Assembly: GCF_032391395.1 (NCBI RefSeq)
Contig: NZ_CP135916.1
Span: forward strand, 806,001 to 870,000
Length of the DNA: 64,000 nt
Source: Sphingomonas sp. Y38-1Y
Lineage (GTDB): Bacteria; Pseudomonadota; Alphaproteobacteria; Sphingomonadales; Sphingomonadaceae
Direction: 5' to 3'
Below are positions 51,469 to 60,981 of this stretch, piece after piece. Position numbers and translations under genes: made by a program. Numbering within the stretch: position 1 is the first letter of the stretch; each line of letters opens with the position of its first letter. The notes beneath the pieces were generated by a model. That model searched no databases, was not told where the DNA came from, and saw only the letters and a list, made by a program, of their open reading frames with translations.

Positions 51469-51888
51469 TTAGCGAAACACCCATTGGCGGTTGAGAAGGA
51501 AGGTGACGATCGGCACCAGGATGAGGCCGGGGATCAGCGGCATCCAGGCGGGCATGCCCATCAGGTCGGTGACGATCCAGGTGATCGCCGCGTGCATCAG
51601 CAGCCCCGCGCCCTGCACGCCGACGAACTTGGCCCGCTGTCCCGCCCCTTCCGACCGCGAACCGTGCCCGCGGAAGCTCCAGTTGCTGTGGAGCCAGAAG
51701 CCCGCGGTCACCGCCACGGCAAAGGCGAACGGCACCGCCAGCACCGCGCGTTCGCGACCGAACACCCACATCGCGAGCGGCAGATAGACCGCGGTGTAGA
51801 GCAGGGTCGTGATGCCGCCCGCGACGAGGAAGCGCATCAGCTGGCCGACGATCGGCGCTTCCCGCAACCTGTCGATGCCGCTTGCCAT
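51469..51888 (-). CDS. GtrA family membrane protein
   Basis: 139 residues from the ATG at 51888, with four membrane helices. GtrA-family marks are VGQLMRFLVAGGITTLLYTAVY, FAVAVTAGFWLHSNWSFRG (as two blocks) and the C-terminal FLLNRQWVFR. Members are thought to move polyprenyl-linked sugars across the inner membrane. In-frame ATGs at 51969 and 51951 would lengthen the N-terminus but add no helix. It is the first gene of the pair with the methyltransferase and is divergent from the GT-C-like gene, which could supply or use the flipped sugar. Confidence 0.88.
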   Translation of the reverse strand: MASGIDRLREAPIVGQLMRFLVAGGITTLLYTAVYLPLAMWVFGRERAVLAVPFAFAVAVTAGFWLHSNWSFRGHGSRSEGAGQRAKFVGVQGAGLLMHAAITWIVTDLMGMPAWMPLIPGLILVPIVTFLLNRQWVFR

Positions 51889-51989
51889 CGATCCCACGCA
51901 CTTGCCCTTTGCGAAGTCTGGAGTAGGGCCGCACGATCGGCCGTTCGCCATCCGCCCTATCGCCCCCATTGCCCCGAGAAAAGCCCGAG

Positions 51990-53765
51990 ATGCAGCCCGA
52001 CTTCCTCGACCGCCAGCTCGATCGCCACTGGCTGCGCTGGACGCTGCTCGCCTGGGGCGTGTTCGTCGGCTGGTTCCTGTGGCAGCGCTGGGGCGGGATC
52101 TACTGGCTCGCTTTGTCCGATACCGACGACAATATGCGGCTGATGCAGGTCCGCGCCTGGCTCAATGGCCAGGGTTGGTACGATCTGAAGCAGTATCGCC
52201 TCAACCCGCCGGGCGGGTTCAACATTCATTGGAGCCGCATCGTCGACCTGCCGATCGCGGGGCTGATCCTGTTCTTCGGCCTGTTCCTGAGCCCCGCCTG
52301 GGCAGAGCGATGGGCGGTGGCGATCGCGCCGATGCTGCCGTTCGCGATCGTGATGGTCTCGGTCGCGGTAGCGGCGCGGCGGCTTGTCAGCCCGCGAGCC
52401 TGGCCGCTGGCGCTCGTCTTCCTGTTCGGCTGTGCCGCGACGCTGCTGATGTTCATGCCGACGCGCGTCGACCATCATGGCTGGCAGCTCGCCGCGCTTG
52501 CCGTGACGGTGGCGGCGCTCGCCGATCCCAGGGCCGCGCGCGGCGGCGCGATCGTCGGCGGTGCGAGCGCCTTTTCGCTGACGATCGGGCTGGAAATGCT
52601 GCCCTATGCCGTGGGCGCGGGCGGCATCCTGGCGCTTCGCTGGGTATGGGATCGGGCGGAGGCGCCGCGGCTTGCCGCTTACGGGGCGGCGCTGGCGGGC
52701 GGGAGCGCGATTGGATTCGTGCTGTTCGCCTCAAACGCCAATTACGCGATGCGGTGCGATGCGCTGACGCCGATCTGGCTGTCGGCGACCGTCGCGGGCG
52801 GCGCGCTGCTGCTGGGCCTGGCCTGGGCGAACCCTGCGCATCGCGGCGTGCGGCTGGTGCTGGCGCTGGTCGCGGGCGGCGTGCTGGCGGCGGGGTTCGC
52901 GTCGCTGTTCCCGCAATGCCTGTCGCGGCCGGAGGGCGTGTCGGAGGAGCTGGCGCGCACCTGGCTGGAGAATGTCCGGGAGGCGCGGCCGATCTACAAG
53001 CATCCGCTGCGCACCGCCTTCCCGATCGCGGCGCTGCCGGTCGTCGGGCTGGTCGGCGCGGTCTTCGCCACCTGGCGCGCGCGGTCCGACGCGGCGCGGC
53101 TGGCGGGTTGGGTGCCCGTCGCGCTGTTCACCGCGCTCGCCTGTGCGCTGCTGCTCTGGCAGGTGCGGGTGGGGCCGGCGGCGCAGCTGCTGGCGGTGCC
53201 GGGGGCGACGGCGCTCGGCTGGGCGCTGTTCCCGTGGCTGCTCCGCCACCGGCTGATGCCGGTGCGGGTCGTCGGCACCGTGGCGGCGTTCCTGATCGTA
53301 TCGGGCTTGTTCGCGGGACTGATGATCCGCTGGCTGCCGATCGATCGCCCCAACGCCGTCCAGCGCACCGTCGCCCGCGCCAATCAGCGATGTGCGACGA
53401 TCCCCGCGATGCGCCCGCTCGACCGCCTGCCCGCGCAGACGGTGTTCACGCACGTCGACCTGGGGCCGCGCCTCATCACGCTGACGCACCATTCGGCGAT
53501 CGCCGGGCCCTATCATCGCAATGGCGACGCGATCCTGGACGTCCATCACGCGTTCCAGGGATCGGCAGCCAATTTCCACGCGATCGCCAAGCGGCATGGC
53601 GCGACCTTGCTCTTGATCTGCCCCAACATGGCCGAGACGACGGTCTATCGCGCGCGGTCCAGAAACGGCTTCTACGCACAGCTCGTGCGCGGCGACGTGC
53701 CTGCCTTCCTCGAGCCCATGCCGCTGCCCAAGGGATCGCCGCTCCGGCTGTTTCGAATAAAGTAG
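51990..53765 (+). CDS. Large polytopic membrane protein, probable GT-C glycosyltransferase (STT3/PMT-like)
   Basis: 591 residues with 10 or more hydrophobic helices. The first loop contains ALSDTDDNMRLMQVRAWL, an acidic DTDD motif in the position where GT-C enzymes (STT3, PMT, ArnT) bind metal and polyprenyl-phosphate sugar, followed by RLNPPGGFNIHWSRIVDLP. VDHHGW in a later loop is also seen in STT3-like proteins. The C-terminal soluble part includes FTHVDLGPRLITLTHHS and ends SPLRLFRIK. I infer sugar transfer from a lipid carrier to a periplasmic acceptor; no known gene name fits. It is divergent from GtrA/methyltransferase. The start at 51990 has weak ribosome-site evidence. Confidence 0.8.
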   Translation: MQPDFLDRQLDRHWLRWTLLAWGVFVGWFLWQRWGGIYWLALSDTDDNMRLMQVRAWLNGQGWYDLKQYRLNPPGGFNIHWSRIVDLPIAGLILFFGLFLSPAWAERWAVAIAPMLPFAIVMVSVAVAARRLVSPRAWPLALVFLFGCAATLLMFMPTRVDHHGWQLAALAVTVAALADPRAARGGAIVGGASAFSLTIGLEMLPYAVGAGGILALRWVWDRAEAPRLAAYGAALAGGSAIGFVLFASNANYAMRCDALTPIWLSATVAGGALLLGLAWANPAHRGVRLVLALVAGGVLAAGFASLFPQCLSRPEGVSEELARTWLENVREARPIYKHPLRTAFPIAALPVVGLVGAVFATWRARSDAARLAGWVPVALFTALACALLLWQVRVGPAAQLLAVPGATALGWALFPWLLRHRLMPVRVVGTVAAFLIVSGLFAGLMIRWLPIDRPNAVQRTVARANQRCATIPAMRPLDRLPAQTVFTHVDLGPRLITLTHHSAIAGPYHRNGDAILDVHHAFQGSAANFHAIAKRHGATLLLICPNMAETTVYRARSRNGFYAQLVRGDVPAFLEPMPLPKGSPLRLFRIK

Positions 53766-53809
53766 AACGGCGGATTGTGGTGCCCTCGCCAAGGGCCTAA
53801 CTCGATCGG

Positions 53810-56404
53810 ATGCTCGACGCCCTCAACGCTCCCGCCGTGCCCAAGACCGTGCGCCGTGCCGACTATCGGCCGCCCGAATGGCTGGTGCCGACGATCGCGC
53901 TCGACTTCGACCTCGACCCGGCGGCGACGCGCGTGCGCGCGGTGCTGGAGGTCACGCGCAATGGCGAGCATGACGCGCCGCTCCACCTCGACGGCGACGG
54001 GATCGAGCCGGTGTCGATCACCGTCGACGGCGCGCCCGCCGACTGGGTGCCGACCGATCGCGGTATCGCCGTCCGGCTGACCGGCGCCAGCCACCGCGTC
54101 GAGACCGAGGTGGTGATCCATCCCGAGCGCAATACCCAGCTGATGGGCCTCTATGCCTCGGGTGGTCTGCTCTGCACGCAGTGCGAGGCGGAGGGTTTCC
54201 GCCGCATCACCTTCTTCCCCGATCGCCCCGACGTGCTCAGCCGCTATTCGGTGCGAATGACCGCCGACAAGGCGCGTTTTCCGGTGCTGCTGGCCAACGG
54301 CGATCCGGTGGGCGCGGGCAATGCGGAGGGCGGGCGGCACTGGGCCGAGTGGGACGATCCCTTCCCCAAGCCCTGCTATCTGTTCGCACTGGTCGCCGGC
54401 GATCTGGTCGCCAATCGCGACACCTTCGTCACCCGCTCGGGCCGCGAGGTCCAGCTCGGCATCTGGGTGCGCTCGCCCGATCTGGCCAAGACCGACCATG
54501 CGCTCGCCGCGCTCAAGACGTCGATGCGCTGGGACGAGGACGTCTATGGCCGCGAATACGACCTCGACGTGTTCAACATCGTCGCGGTCGACGACTTCAA
54601 TTTCGGCGCGATGGAGAACAAGGGGCTGAACATCTTCAACAGCCGCTACATCCTCGCCGATCCCGATACCGCGACCGATTACGATTACGACGCGGTCGCC
54701 GCGGTCGTCGCTCACGAATATTTCCACAACTGGTCGGGCAATCGCGTCACCTGCCGCGACTGGTTCCAGCTTTCCTTGAAGGAGGGCTTCACCGTCTATC
54801 GCGACCAGTGCTTTTCCGCCGACCAGGGATCGGCCGCGGTCAAGCGGATCGAGGATGTCCGGTCGCTCCGCGCCGCGCAATTCCCGGAGGATGCCGGGCC
54901 GCTCGCGCATTCGGTTCGCCCCGACGAATATCTCGAAATCTCGAACTTCTACACCGCGACGATCTACAACAAGGGCGCCGAGGTCATCCGCATGATGGCG
55001 ACGATGCTGGGCGCGGAGAAGTTTCGCGCGGGCAGCGACCTGTATTTCGATCGCCACGACGGCACCGCCGCCACGGTCGAGGATTTCGCCTGCGCGATGG
55101 AGGAAGCGGGTGGGGTCGACCTTTCCCAATTCCGCCTCTGGTACTCGCAGGCGGGCACGCCGCGCGTCTCGGCACGGCTGGAGCATCAGCCGGGCAGCGG
55201 CCGCGCCGTTCTCCACCTGCGTCAGGCGGTCCCGCCGACGCCGGGCCAGCCGACCAAGGCGCCGATGGTGCTGCCGCTCCGGGTCAAGCTGTTCGGTGCC
55301 GACACGGCGAACGCGCTCAGCACCGAGCAGCTCGTGCTGCTGCGCGACGAACAGGCGGAGGTCGCGTTCGAGACGGTGACCGAGAAGCCGGTGCTGTCGA
55401 TCAACCGCGGCTTTTCTGCCCCGGTCATCGTCGAGAGCGATCGCGGCCCGGCCGAGCTCGCCTTCCTGTCGGCGCATGACGACGATCCCTTCGCCCGCTA
55501 CGAGGCGATGCAGCAGCTGATGCTCGACACGTTGGTCGCCGCGGTCCGCCACGGGCGTGCCGATCACGGCCCGGTGATCGAGGCGGTGCGCAACACGCTC
55601 GCCGACCCGCGCCTCGACCCCGCCTTCGTTGCCGAAGCGGTGCTGCTCCCCTCCGACAGCTTCATCGGCGACCAGCTCGCCGTCGTCGATCCCGAGGCGA
55701 TCTACCAGAGCCGCGAGGCGCTGCGCCGCGAACTCGGCCAGACACTGTCCGACCAGTGGCGCACTGCTTATGAAGGCGCGCGCGATAATCGCTTCGAATA
55801 CACGCCCGCCGCCAAGGGACGCCGCCGGCTGCGCACCGTCTCGCTCGGCTACATCGCCGCGTCGGGCGCGGGTGACGCGAGCGATCTCGCCTTCCGCCAG
55901 TTCGAGGGCGCGGACAACATGTCCGACCGCCAAGGCGCGCTGACGACGCTCGTCAATTCGGGGAGCGACGAGGCACGGGAGGCGGCGCTCGACATCTTCT
56001 ACCATCGCTATGCCGGCAACGCGCTCGTGCTCGACAAGTGGTTCTCGACCCAGGCGCTGTCGTCGCGGCCCGATACGCTGGCACGCGTGGTCGAGCTGTC
56101 GCAGCACCGCGACTTCACGCTCGCCAACCCCAACCGCGCCCGCTCGCTGGTCGGCGCGTTCAGCGTCAACCAGCGCGCGTTCAACGCCGCCGACGGGGCG
56201 GGCTATCGCTTCGTCGCCGACCAGCTGATCGCGCTCGACAAGCTCAACCCGCAGACCGCGGCCAAGCTCATCCCGCCGCTCGGTCGCTGGCGCCGCTTCG
56301 ACGAGGCGCGGGCACGGCTGATGCGCGGCGAGCTCCAGCGGATCATGACGACGCCCGGCCTGTCGAAAGACATGCTGGAGCAGGTCGGCAAGAGCCTCGA
56401 CTGA
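53810..56404 (+). CDS. pepN: Aminopeptidase N (M1 family)
   Basis: 864 residues, the usual size of bacterial PepN. It removes N-terminal amino acids with one zinc ion. Marks are GAMEN (266-270), the zinc motif HEYFHNW (302-308) with catalytic Glu303, and the downstream Glu in [11 protein letters not shown]. The N-terminal beta domain includes [31 protein letters not shown], split here by family-typical residues. The C-terminal helical domain (about 540 onward) is complete. The ATG at 53810 begins MLDALNAP. RuvA follows within eight bases, so the two are probably co-transcribed. Confidence 0.96.
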   Translation: MLDALNAPAVPKTVRRADYRPPEWLVPTIALDFDLDPAATRVRAVLEVTRNGEHDAPLHLDGDGIEPVSITVDGAPADWVPTDRGIAVRLTGASHRVETEVVIHPERNTQLMGLYASGGLLCTQCEAEGFRRITFFPDRPDVLSRYSVRMTADKARFPVLLANGDPVGAGNAEGGRHWAEWDDPFPKPCYLFALVAGDLVANRDTFVTRSGREVQLGIWVRSPDLAKTDHALAALKTSMRWDEDVYGREYDLDVFNIVAVDDFNFGAMENKGLNIFNSRYILADPDTATDYDYDAVAAVVAHEYFHNWSGNRVTCRDWFQLSLKEGFTVYRDQCFSADQGSAAVKRIEDVRSLRAAQFPEDAGPLAHSVRPDEYLEISNFYTATIYNKGAEVIRMMATMLGAEKFRAGSDLYFDRHDGTAATVEDFACAMEEAGGVDLSQFRLWYSQAGTPRVSARLEHQPGSGRAVLHLRQAVPPTPGQPTKAPMVLPLRVKLFGADTANALSTEQLVLLRDEQAEVAFETVTEKPVLSINRGFSAPVIVESDRGPAELAFLSAHDDDPFARYEAMQQLMLDTLVAAVRHGRADHGPVIEAVRNTLADPRLDPAFVAEAVLLPSDSFIGDQLAVVDPEAIYQSREALRRELGQTLSDQWRTAYEGARDNRFEYTPAAKGRRRLRTVSLGYIAASGAGDASDLAFRQFEGADNMSDRQGALTTLVNSGSDEAREAALDIFYHRYAGNALVLDKWFSTQALSSRPDTLARVVELSQHRDFTLANPNRARSLVGAFSVNQRAFNAADGAGYRFVADQLIALDKLNPQTAAKLIPPLGRWRRFDEARARLMRGELQRIMTTPGLSKDMLEQVGKSLD

Positions 56405-56411
56405 CCGGGGC

Positions 56412-57002
56412 ATGATCGCGCATCTGAAGGGCGTGCTCGCCGCCGCCGGGATCGACCATGCGGTGATCGACGTCGGCGGGGTGGGGTACCGCGTCGGCGC
56501 CTCGACCAAGACGCTCTCGTCGTTGGGGCCGATCGGATCGACCGCGGTCCTCCATACCGAGATGCTGGTGGCGGAGGACTTCATCCGCTTGGTCGGCTTT
56601 GCGACGCCGGAGGAGCGCGACTGGTTCGGCCATCTGACCGCGGTGCAGGGCGTGGGCGCGCGCGTGGCGCTGGCGATCCTCTCCGTGCTGTCGCCCGATG
56701 AACTCTCCACCGCGATCGCGCGCGGCGACAAGGCGATGGTCGGCCGCGCCAACGGCGTTGGGCCCAAGCTTGCCGAGCGCATCGTCCGCGAGTTGAAGGA
56801 CAAGGGTACGATCGCGATGGGCGGCACCGGCCCGATCGGCACGCTGGGCGGGCAGGCGCAGGACGCGGTCTCGGCGCTCCTCAACCTGGGCTTCCGCCCC
56901 GCCGATGCCGCCGCCGCGGTCAAGGCGGCGGAGGACGCGATCGGCCCCGCCGCCCCCTTCGATACGCTGGTGCGAGAGGCGTTGAAGCGCGCGGCCAAGT
57001 GA
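56412..57002 (+). CDS. ruvA: Holliday junction branch migration protein RuvA
   Basis: 196 residues. RuvA binds four-way junctions and loads the RuvB motor. Domain I begins MIAHLKGVL and includes [14 protein letters not shown]; domain II has two helix-hairpin-helix motifs ([16 protein letters not shown] and [16 protein letters not shown]); the C-terminal domain III ([16 protein letters not shown]) contacts RuvB. No ruvC is visible upstream; pepN precedes instead. RuvB lies 1.75 kb downstream, separated by a xylanase and a minus-strand gene, unlike the usual adjacent ruvAB. Confidence 0.96.
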   Translation: MIAHLKGVLAAAGIDHAVIDVGGVGYRVGASTKTLSSLGPIGSTAVLHTEMLVAEDFIRLVGFATPEERDWFGHLTAVQGVGARVALAILSVLSPDELSTAIARGDKAMVGRANGVGPKLAERIVRELKDKGTIAMGGTGPIGTLGGQAQDAVSALLNLGFRPADAAAAVKAAEDAIGPAAPFDTLVREALKRAAK

Positions 57003-57050
57003 CTGGTTACGTATTCATCGATCCCGCAAGTCTTTGGGATTGCTCGCCGC

Positions 57051-57064
57051 CTAACCCTCGTTAG
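57051..57064. promoter_or_regulatory. Short inverted repeat before the GH10 gene
   Basis: CTAAC-CCTC-GTTAG is a perfect 5-bp inverted repeat 71 bases before the xylanase start, inside the 132-base gap after ruvA. It could be an operator, but it does not match the LacI or GntR candidates elsewhere, so the call is weak. Confidence 0.22.
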
Positions 57065-57134
57065 CATCGCGCCCACGACCGGAGGCACATCCGGCGGCGG
57101 GGCGTCGAACAGCCGTGCGACGACGGGAGAGATC

Positions 57135-58355
57135 ATGACGAACTATTCGCGGCGCCAGACGCTGGCGATGGCGGGTGCGCTCGGGCTGAGCGCGTGCAGC
57201 GGCGGGAGCAGTGGCGGTGGCGGCGGAACGCCGACGCCAAGTCCCACGCCGACGCCGACACCCACGCCCACGCCCACGCCATCGCCGACCCCCAGCCCGA
57301 CAGGCACGCTTGCCGCCGCAGCGGCGGCACGAGGAATGCGGTTCGGCAGCACCTTCGCCTATGCCGCGCCGGGCGCCGATGCGGGATCGTTCAACAACCC
57401 TGCCTATGCCGCGTTGCTCGAGCGCGACTGCCAATTGCTCGTCCCCGAGAACGAGATGAAGTGGGAATATCAGTCGAGCGCCGAGAACGTCTATGACTGG
57501 ACCCGTGCCGACGCGATGCTGACCTATGCCGAGAGCAAGGGCATGCAGATGCGCGGCCATGTCATGCTCTGGTATCTCGAGGACCGGCTGCCCGCCTGGC
57601 TCCGCACCTACGACATGGGTACCAACCCGCGCGCCACCGCCGAGCGGATCACGCGCAGCCACGTCCAGAACGTCGCCCGCCATTTCGGCACGCGGATCAA
57701 GAGCTGGGATGTCGTCAACGAGGCGATCGAGCCGCGCACGGGCGCGATCCGTCGTAATATCCTGGGTGATGCGGTGGGCGGGACTGCCGACATCATGGAC
57801 CTGGCGTTCCGGACCGCGCGCGAGGAGCTGCCGGGGACCGAGCTCGTCTATAACGATTATATGGACTGGGGCTCGACCGTGCATCGCAACGGTGTGCTCG
57901 ACCTGCTGCGCGGTTTTCGCGATCGGAACGTGCCCGTCGACACGCTCGGCATCCAGTCGCACATCGGCTTCTATTCGGCGGGCACCGCGCAATCGATCGC
58001 CGATGCGCAGATCCCGGCGATGCGCACCTGGCTCGATCAGGTGACGGGGCTGGGCTACAAGCTCATCATCACCGAGTTCGACGTCAGCGATCAGAACCGC
58101 ACCGGCACGGTCGAGCAGCGCGACGCCGACGTTGCCGTCTATGGCAAGGCGTGGCTGGACCTCCTCTTCAGCTACCCCCAGCTCAAGGACGTGCTCGCCT
58201 GGGGCATGAACGACAAATATAGCTGGCTGCAGAGCTTTCAGCCGCGCGCCGACGGGCTGCCGGTGCGGCCGTGTCCTTATGATGCGCAGGCGCGGGCAAA
58301 GCCGCTGTACGAGTCGACCCGACAGGCGTTCGCCGCGACGAGCGTGCGGACTTAG
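57135..58355 (+). CDS. GH10 endo-beta-1,4-xylanase, lipoprotein
   Basis: 406 residues. A combined Tat and lipoprotein signal opens the protein: [20 protein letters not shown], with lipobox LSAC at Cys20. A (Thr-Pro)-rich linker (TPTPTPTP, about residues 32-56) separates the lipid anchor from the catalytic barrel. GH10 marks are VPENEMKWE, MRGHVMLWY, the acid/base Glu196 in WDVVNEAI, YNDYMDW, TLGIQSHIGF and the nucleophile Glu314 in LIITEFDVSD. It should cut xylan backbones at the cell surface or in the periplasm. The ATG at 57135 follows GGGAGAGATC. It lies between ruvA and ruvB, far from the GH43/xylAB cluster that would use its products. Confidence 0.96.
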   Translation: MTNYSRRQTLAMAGALGLSACSGGSSGGGGGTPTPSPTPTPTPTPTPTPSPTPSPTGTLAAAAAARGMRFGSTFAYAAPGADAGSFNNPAYAALLERDCQLLVPENEMKWEYQSSAENVYDWTRADAMLTYAESKGMQMRGHVMLWYLEDRLPAWLRTYDMGTNPRATAERITRSHVQNVARHFGTRIKSWDVVNEAIEPRTGAIRRNILGDAVGGTADIMDLAFRTAREELPGTELVYNDYMDWGSTVHRNGVLDLLRGFRDRNVPVDTLGIQSHIGFYSAGTAQSIADAQIPAMRTWLDQVTGLGYKLIITEFDVSDQNRTGTVEQRDADVAVYGKAWLDLLFSYPQLKDVLAWGMNDKYSWLQSFQPRADGLPVRPCPYDAQARAKPLYESTRQAFAATSVRT

Positions 58356-58381
58356 CAACGGAGGAGGACGAACGGCGGCCC

Positions 58382-58666
58382 TTACTTCTTCTCCGCCTCT
58401 GCCGGCGCGTCCTTGCGCCAGCGGATCCGCACCTCGCGGGTCGAGGCAACGGGCTTGCCGTCCTCCAGCTTCGGCTTGACGCGGCCCTTGGTGGCGAGCG
58501 TGCGGCACGTCGCTTCGTTGACGTTCTGCGGCGCCTCGCTCTCGACGATGGTGCAGTTGGCGATGCGCCCGGCCACGTCGATCTCGAGCTTGGCGACGAT
58601 GGTGAGTTCCTCGCCGGCGGGTGCGGCGGCAGTGGCGGTCTGGAGCGCGAGGGCGAGCAGCAACAT
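58382..58666 (-). CDS. Stand-alone TonB C-terminal-like periplasmic protein (94 aa)
   Basis: 94 residues with a short signal peptide (MLLLALALQTATAAA). The rest resembles the C-terminal domain of TonB/energy transducers: KLEIDVAGRIANCTIVES, then EATCRTLATKGRVKPKLEDGKP and REVRIRW, with the paired cysteines typical of sphingomonad TonB domains. It lacks the membrane helix and Pro-rich spacer of a full TonB, so it cannot transduce energy by itself; a structural or modulating role is possible. It converges on the GH10 gene across 26 bases and is divergent from ruvB. Confidence 0.75.
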   Translation of the reverse strand: MLLLALALQTATAAAPAGEELTIVAKLEIDVAGRIANCTIVESEAPQNVNEATCRTLATKGRVKPKLEDGKPVASTREVRIRWRKDAPAEAEKK

Positions 58667-58757
58667 GGGCCCCGTCTAGCGATTGTCGGTGCGACCGCCA
58701 ACGCAGCCCCGCGCGTCCTGCTTTCGTTCCGCCGCAGCCGCGGTTAAGGATGCGGCC

Positions 58758-59780
58758 GTGACCGATGCCGATCGCCTGATTGCCGCCGCCCGCCGCCCCG
58801 AAGACGTCGATGCGGCGCTGCGCCCCAAGCGGCTCGACGACTTCGTCGGCCAGGCCGCCGCGCGCGGTAACCTGCGCGTGTTTATCGAGGCGGCAAAGGC
58901 CCGCGGCGAGGCGCTGGACCATGTCCTGTTCTTCGGTCCGCCGGGCCTCGGCAAGACGACGCTGGCGCAGATCATCGCGCGCGAGCTGGGAACGGGCTTT
59001 CGCGCGACCAGCGGCCCAGTCATCGCGCGGTCGGGCGATCTCGCCGCATTGCTCACCAACCTGGAGGATGGCGACGTCCTCTTCATCGACGAGATCCACC
59101 GCCTCGCTCCCGCGGTCGAGGAAGTGCTGTACCCGGCGATGGAGGACCGCGCGCTCGACCTGATGATCGGGGAGGGGCCGTCGGCGCGGAGCGTCCGCAT
59201 CGATCTGCCGCGGTTCACCCTGGTGGGGGCGACGACGCGGCAGGGCTTGTTGACGACGCCGCTACGCGATCGCTTTGGCATTCCGGTGCGGCTGCAATTC
59301 TATACCGTCGAGGAGCTGACGCGGGTGGTGACGCGCGCGGCGGGGCTGCTCGGCCTGGCGATCGGCGACGACGGCGCGGCAGAGGTCGCGCGGCGGTCGC
59401 GGGGCACGCCGCGCATCGCCGGACGCCTGCTGCGCCGCGTGCGCGACTTCGCCGACGTGGCGGGGGCGCCGGTGGTCGACGCCGACGTCGCCGACCGCGC
59501 GCTCAACCGGCTGGAGGTCGACGCGCTCGGCCTCGACGCGATGGATCGCCGTTACCTGACGATGATCGCCGACATCTATCGCGGCGGGCCGGTCGGGGTG
59601 GAGACGCTGGCCGCCGGCCTCAGCGAACCGCGCGACACGGTCGAGGAGGTGATCGAGCCCTATCTGATCCAGATCGGCATGATCGCCCGCACCGCCCGCG
59701 GCCGCTGCCTCAACGCCGCCGGCTGGAAGCACCTGGGCATCGAACCGCCCCGCGGCAGCCAGGACGGATTGTTCGACTGA
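58758..59780 (+). CDS. ruvB: Holliday junction branch migration ATPase RuvB
   Basis: 340 residues, an AAA+ motor that drives branch migration with RuvA. Marks are [11 protein letters not shown], Walker [29 protein letters not shown], Walker [10 protein letters not shown], sensor residues in [20 protein letters not shown] and the C-terminal winged helix. The start is the GTG at 58758, with AAGGATG at a good distance, giving the usual [18 protein letters not shown]; an in-frame ATG at 58683 would add 25 unrelated residues. It heads the ruvB-ybgC-tolQRAB-pal run on the plus strand. Confidence 0.97.
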   Translation: MTDADRLIAAARRPEDVDAALRPKRLDDFVGQAAARGNLRVFIEAAKARGEALDHVLFFGPPGLGKTTLAQIIARELGTGFRATSGPVIARSGDLAALLTNLEDGDVLFIDEIHRLAPAVEEVLYPAMEDRALDLMIGEGPSARSVRIDLPRFTLVGATTRQGLLTTPLRDRFGIPVRLQFYTVEELTRVVTRAAGLLGLAIGDDGAAEVARRSRGTPRIAGRLLRRVRDFADVAGAPVVDADVADRALNRLEVDALGLDAMDRRYLTMIADIYRGGPVGVETLAAGLSEPRDTVEEVIEPYLIQIGMIARTARGRCLNAAGWKHLGIEPPRGSQDGLFD

Positions 59781-59832
59781 CTGCGACCTAACGCTTTGAC
59801 CCCTCGCGCCCGCGCCGATAGAGCGGGCCGGC

Positions 59833-60282
59833 ATGACGTCAACCGTCTCCTCCATCGGCTTTTTCGAGGGCGCCGAGCACCGGTTTCCGGTGCGAGTGTA
59901 TTTCGAGGACACCGACCTGTCGGGCGTCGTCTATCATGCCAACTACCTCCGCTACATGGAGCGTGCGCGCTCCGACATGCTGCGCGCCGCCGGGATCGAC
60001 CAGCGTTCGGCGTTCGAGGGCGGGGAGGGCGTCTATGCCGTCCGCGACGTGTCGCTGCGCTTCCTGGCGCCGGCGCGGCTGGACGACGATCTCACCATCG
60101 TCAGCCACCTGACCCAGGTGCGGCCGGCGGCGGCGACCATTCAGCAACGAGTCATGATGGGAACGGCCATGTTGGTCGAGGCCAGCGTCGAGGCGGTGTT
60201 CGTCACCCCCTCGGGTCGCCCGCGCCGCCAGCCGCCCCAGTGGCTCGACATCTTTGCCCGTCTTTTGCCCCAAGGGAACTGA
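59833..60282 (+). CDS. ybgC: Tol-Pal system-associated acyl-CoA thioesterase
   Basis: 149 residues of the hotdog fold. The family motif FEDTDLSGVVYHANYLRYMERAR (shown in pieces: YFEDTDLSG, VYHANYLRY) contains the catalytic Asp. YbgC proteins hydrolyse short-chain or acyl-ACP/CoA thioesters and are usually first in the tol-pal operon, as here: tolQ follows six bases later. The N-terminus carries about 17 extra residues before the hotdog domain. Confidence 0.95.
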   Translation: MTSTVSSIGFFEGAEHRFPVRVYFEDTDLSGVVYHANYLRYMERARSDMLRAAGIDQRSAFEGGEGVYAVRDVSLRFLAPARLDDDLTIVSHLTQVRPAAATIQQRVMMGTAMLVEASVEAVFVTPSGRPRRQPPQWLDIFARLLPQGN

Positions 60283-60288
60283 GCCCGC

Positions 60289-60981
60289 ATGGAAGCCGCC
60301 TTCGTCAGCACCGACGCCGCCACGCTGTCGCCGATCGCCCTGTTCCTCCAGGCCGACTTCGTCGTGAAGGGCGTGATGCTCGGCCTCCTGCTCGCCAGCA
60401 TCTGGACCTGGGCGATCATCATCGGCTTTCGCGTCAAGGTCGGCCGCACGAAGAAGGCGATCGAGGCGTTCGAGGCCGATTATCGACGCGCCGACGATGT
60501 CGATGCTTTCCACCGCAAGCATGCCGAGAGCGAGCTGCCGATCGCGCGCGTGTTCGCGGCGGGCGTGGCGGAGTGGCGCCGCTCGACCGCGGGCAAGACG
60601 ATCGATCGCGACGGCACGCGCGAGCGGCTGGCGACGGCGATGGGCGCGGCGGTGGCGGGGGAGATCGACCGGATGAGCGATCGCCTCAACATCCTCGCCA
60701 CGATCGGCTCGGTCGCGCCGTTCGTCGGGCTGTTCGGCACCGTCTGGGGCATCATGCGCAGCTTCACCAGCATCGCCGCCGAGCAGAACTCGTCGCTGGC
60801 CGTCGTCGCGCCGGGCATTGCGGAGGCGCTGTTCGCGACCGCGATCGGCCTGTTCGCCGCCATCCCCGCGGTCATCGCTTATAATCGCTTTGCCCACGCG
60901 ATTGACCGGATCGAGGCGCGGCTCAACCGCTTTGCGGACGGCTTCCACGCGACGCTCAGCCGCCAGCTCGAGCTCGCCTGA
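60289..60981 (+). CDS. tolQ: Tol-Pal system proton channel subunit TolQ
   Basis: 230 residues with three membrane helices (about 18-40, 138-160 and 175-197). TolQ and TolR form the proton-driven motor that energises TolA to pull on the outer membrane during division. Marks are FLQADFVVKGVMLGLLLASIWTW at the N-terminus (family-like), LNILATIGSVAPFVGLFGTVWGIM and GIAEALFATAIGLFAAIPAVIAYN, both shown here as landmarks. The stop codon overlaps the tolR ATG by one base (TGATG), so translation is coupled. Confidence 0.96.
   Translation: MEAAFVSTDAATLSPIALFLQADFVVKGVMLGLLLASIWTWAIIIGFRVKVGRTKKAIEAFEADYRRADDVDAFHRKHAESELPIARVFAAGVAEWRRSTAGKTIDRDGTRERLATAMGAAVAGEIDRMSDRLNILATIGSVAPFVGLFGTVWGIMRSFTSIAAEQNSSLAVVAPGIAEALFATAIGLFAAIPAVIAYNRFAHAIDRIEARLNRFADGFHATLSRQLELA

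Noticed and set aside
53672-57136. A minus-strand open frame of 1154 codons opposite pepN and ruvA
   Set aside because: It lies antisense to two clear conserved genes, its translation is low-complexity Arg/Ala/Asp-rich, and long antisense frames are common in GC-rich DNA.
57232-57303. Short tandem ACGCCGACGCC-like repeats as a satellite or regulatory repeat
   Set aside because: They encode the Thr-Pro linker of the GH10 lipoprotein and are explained by the protein.
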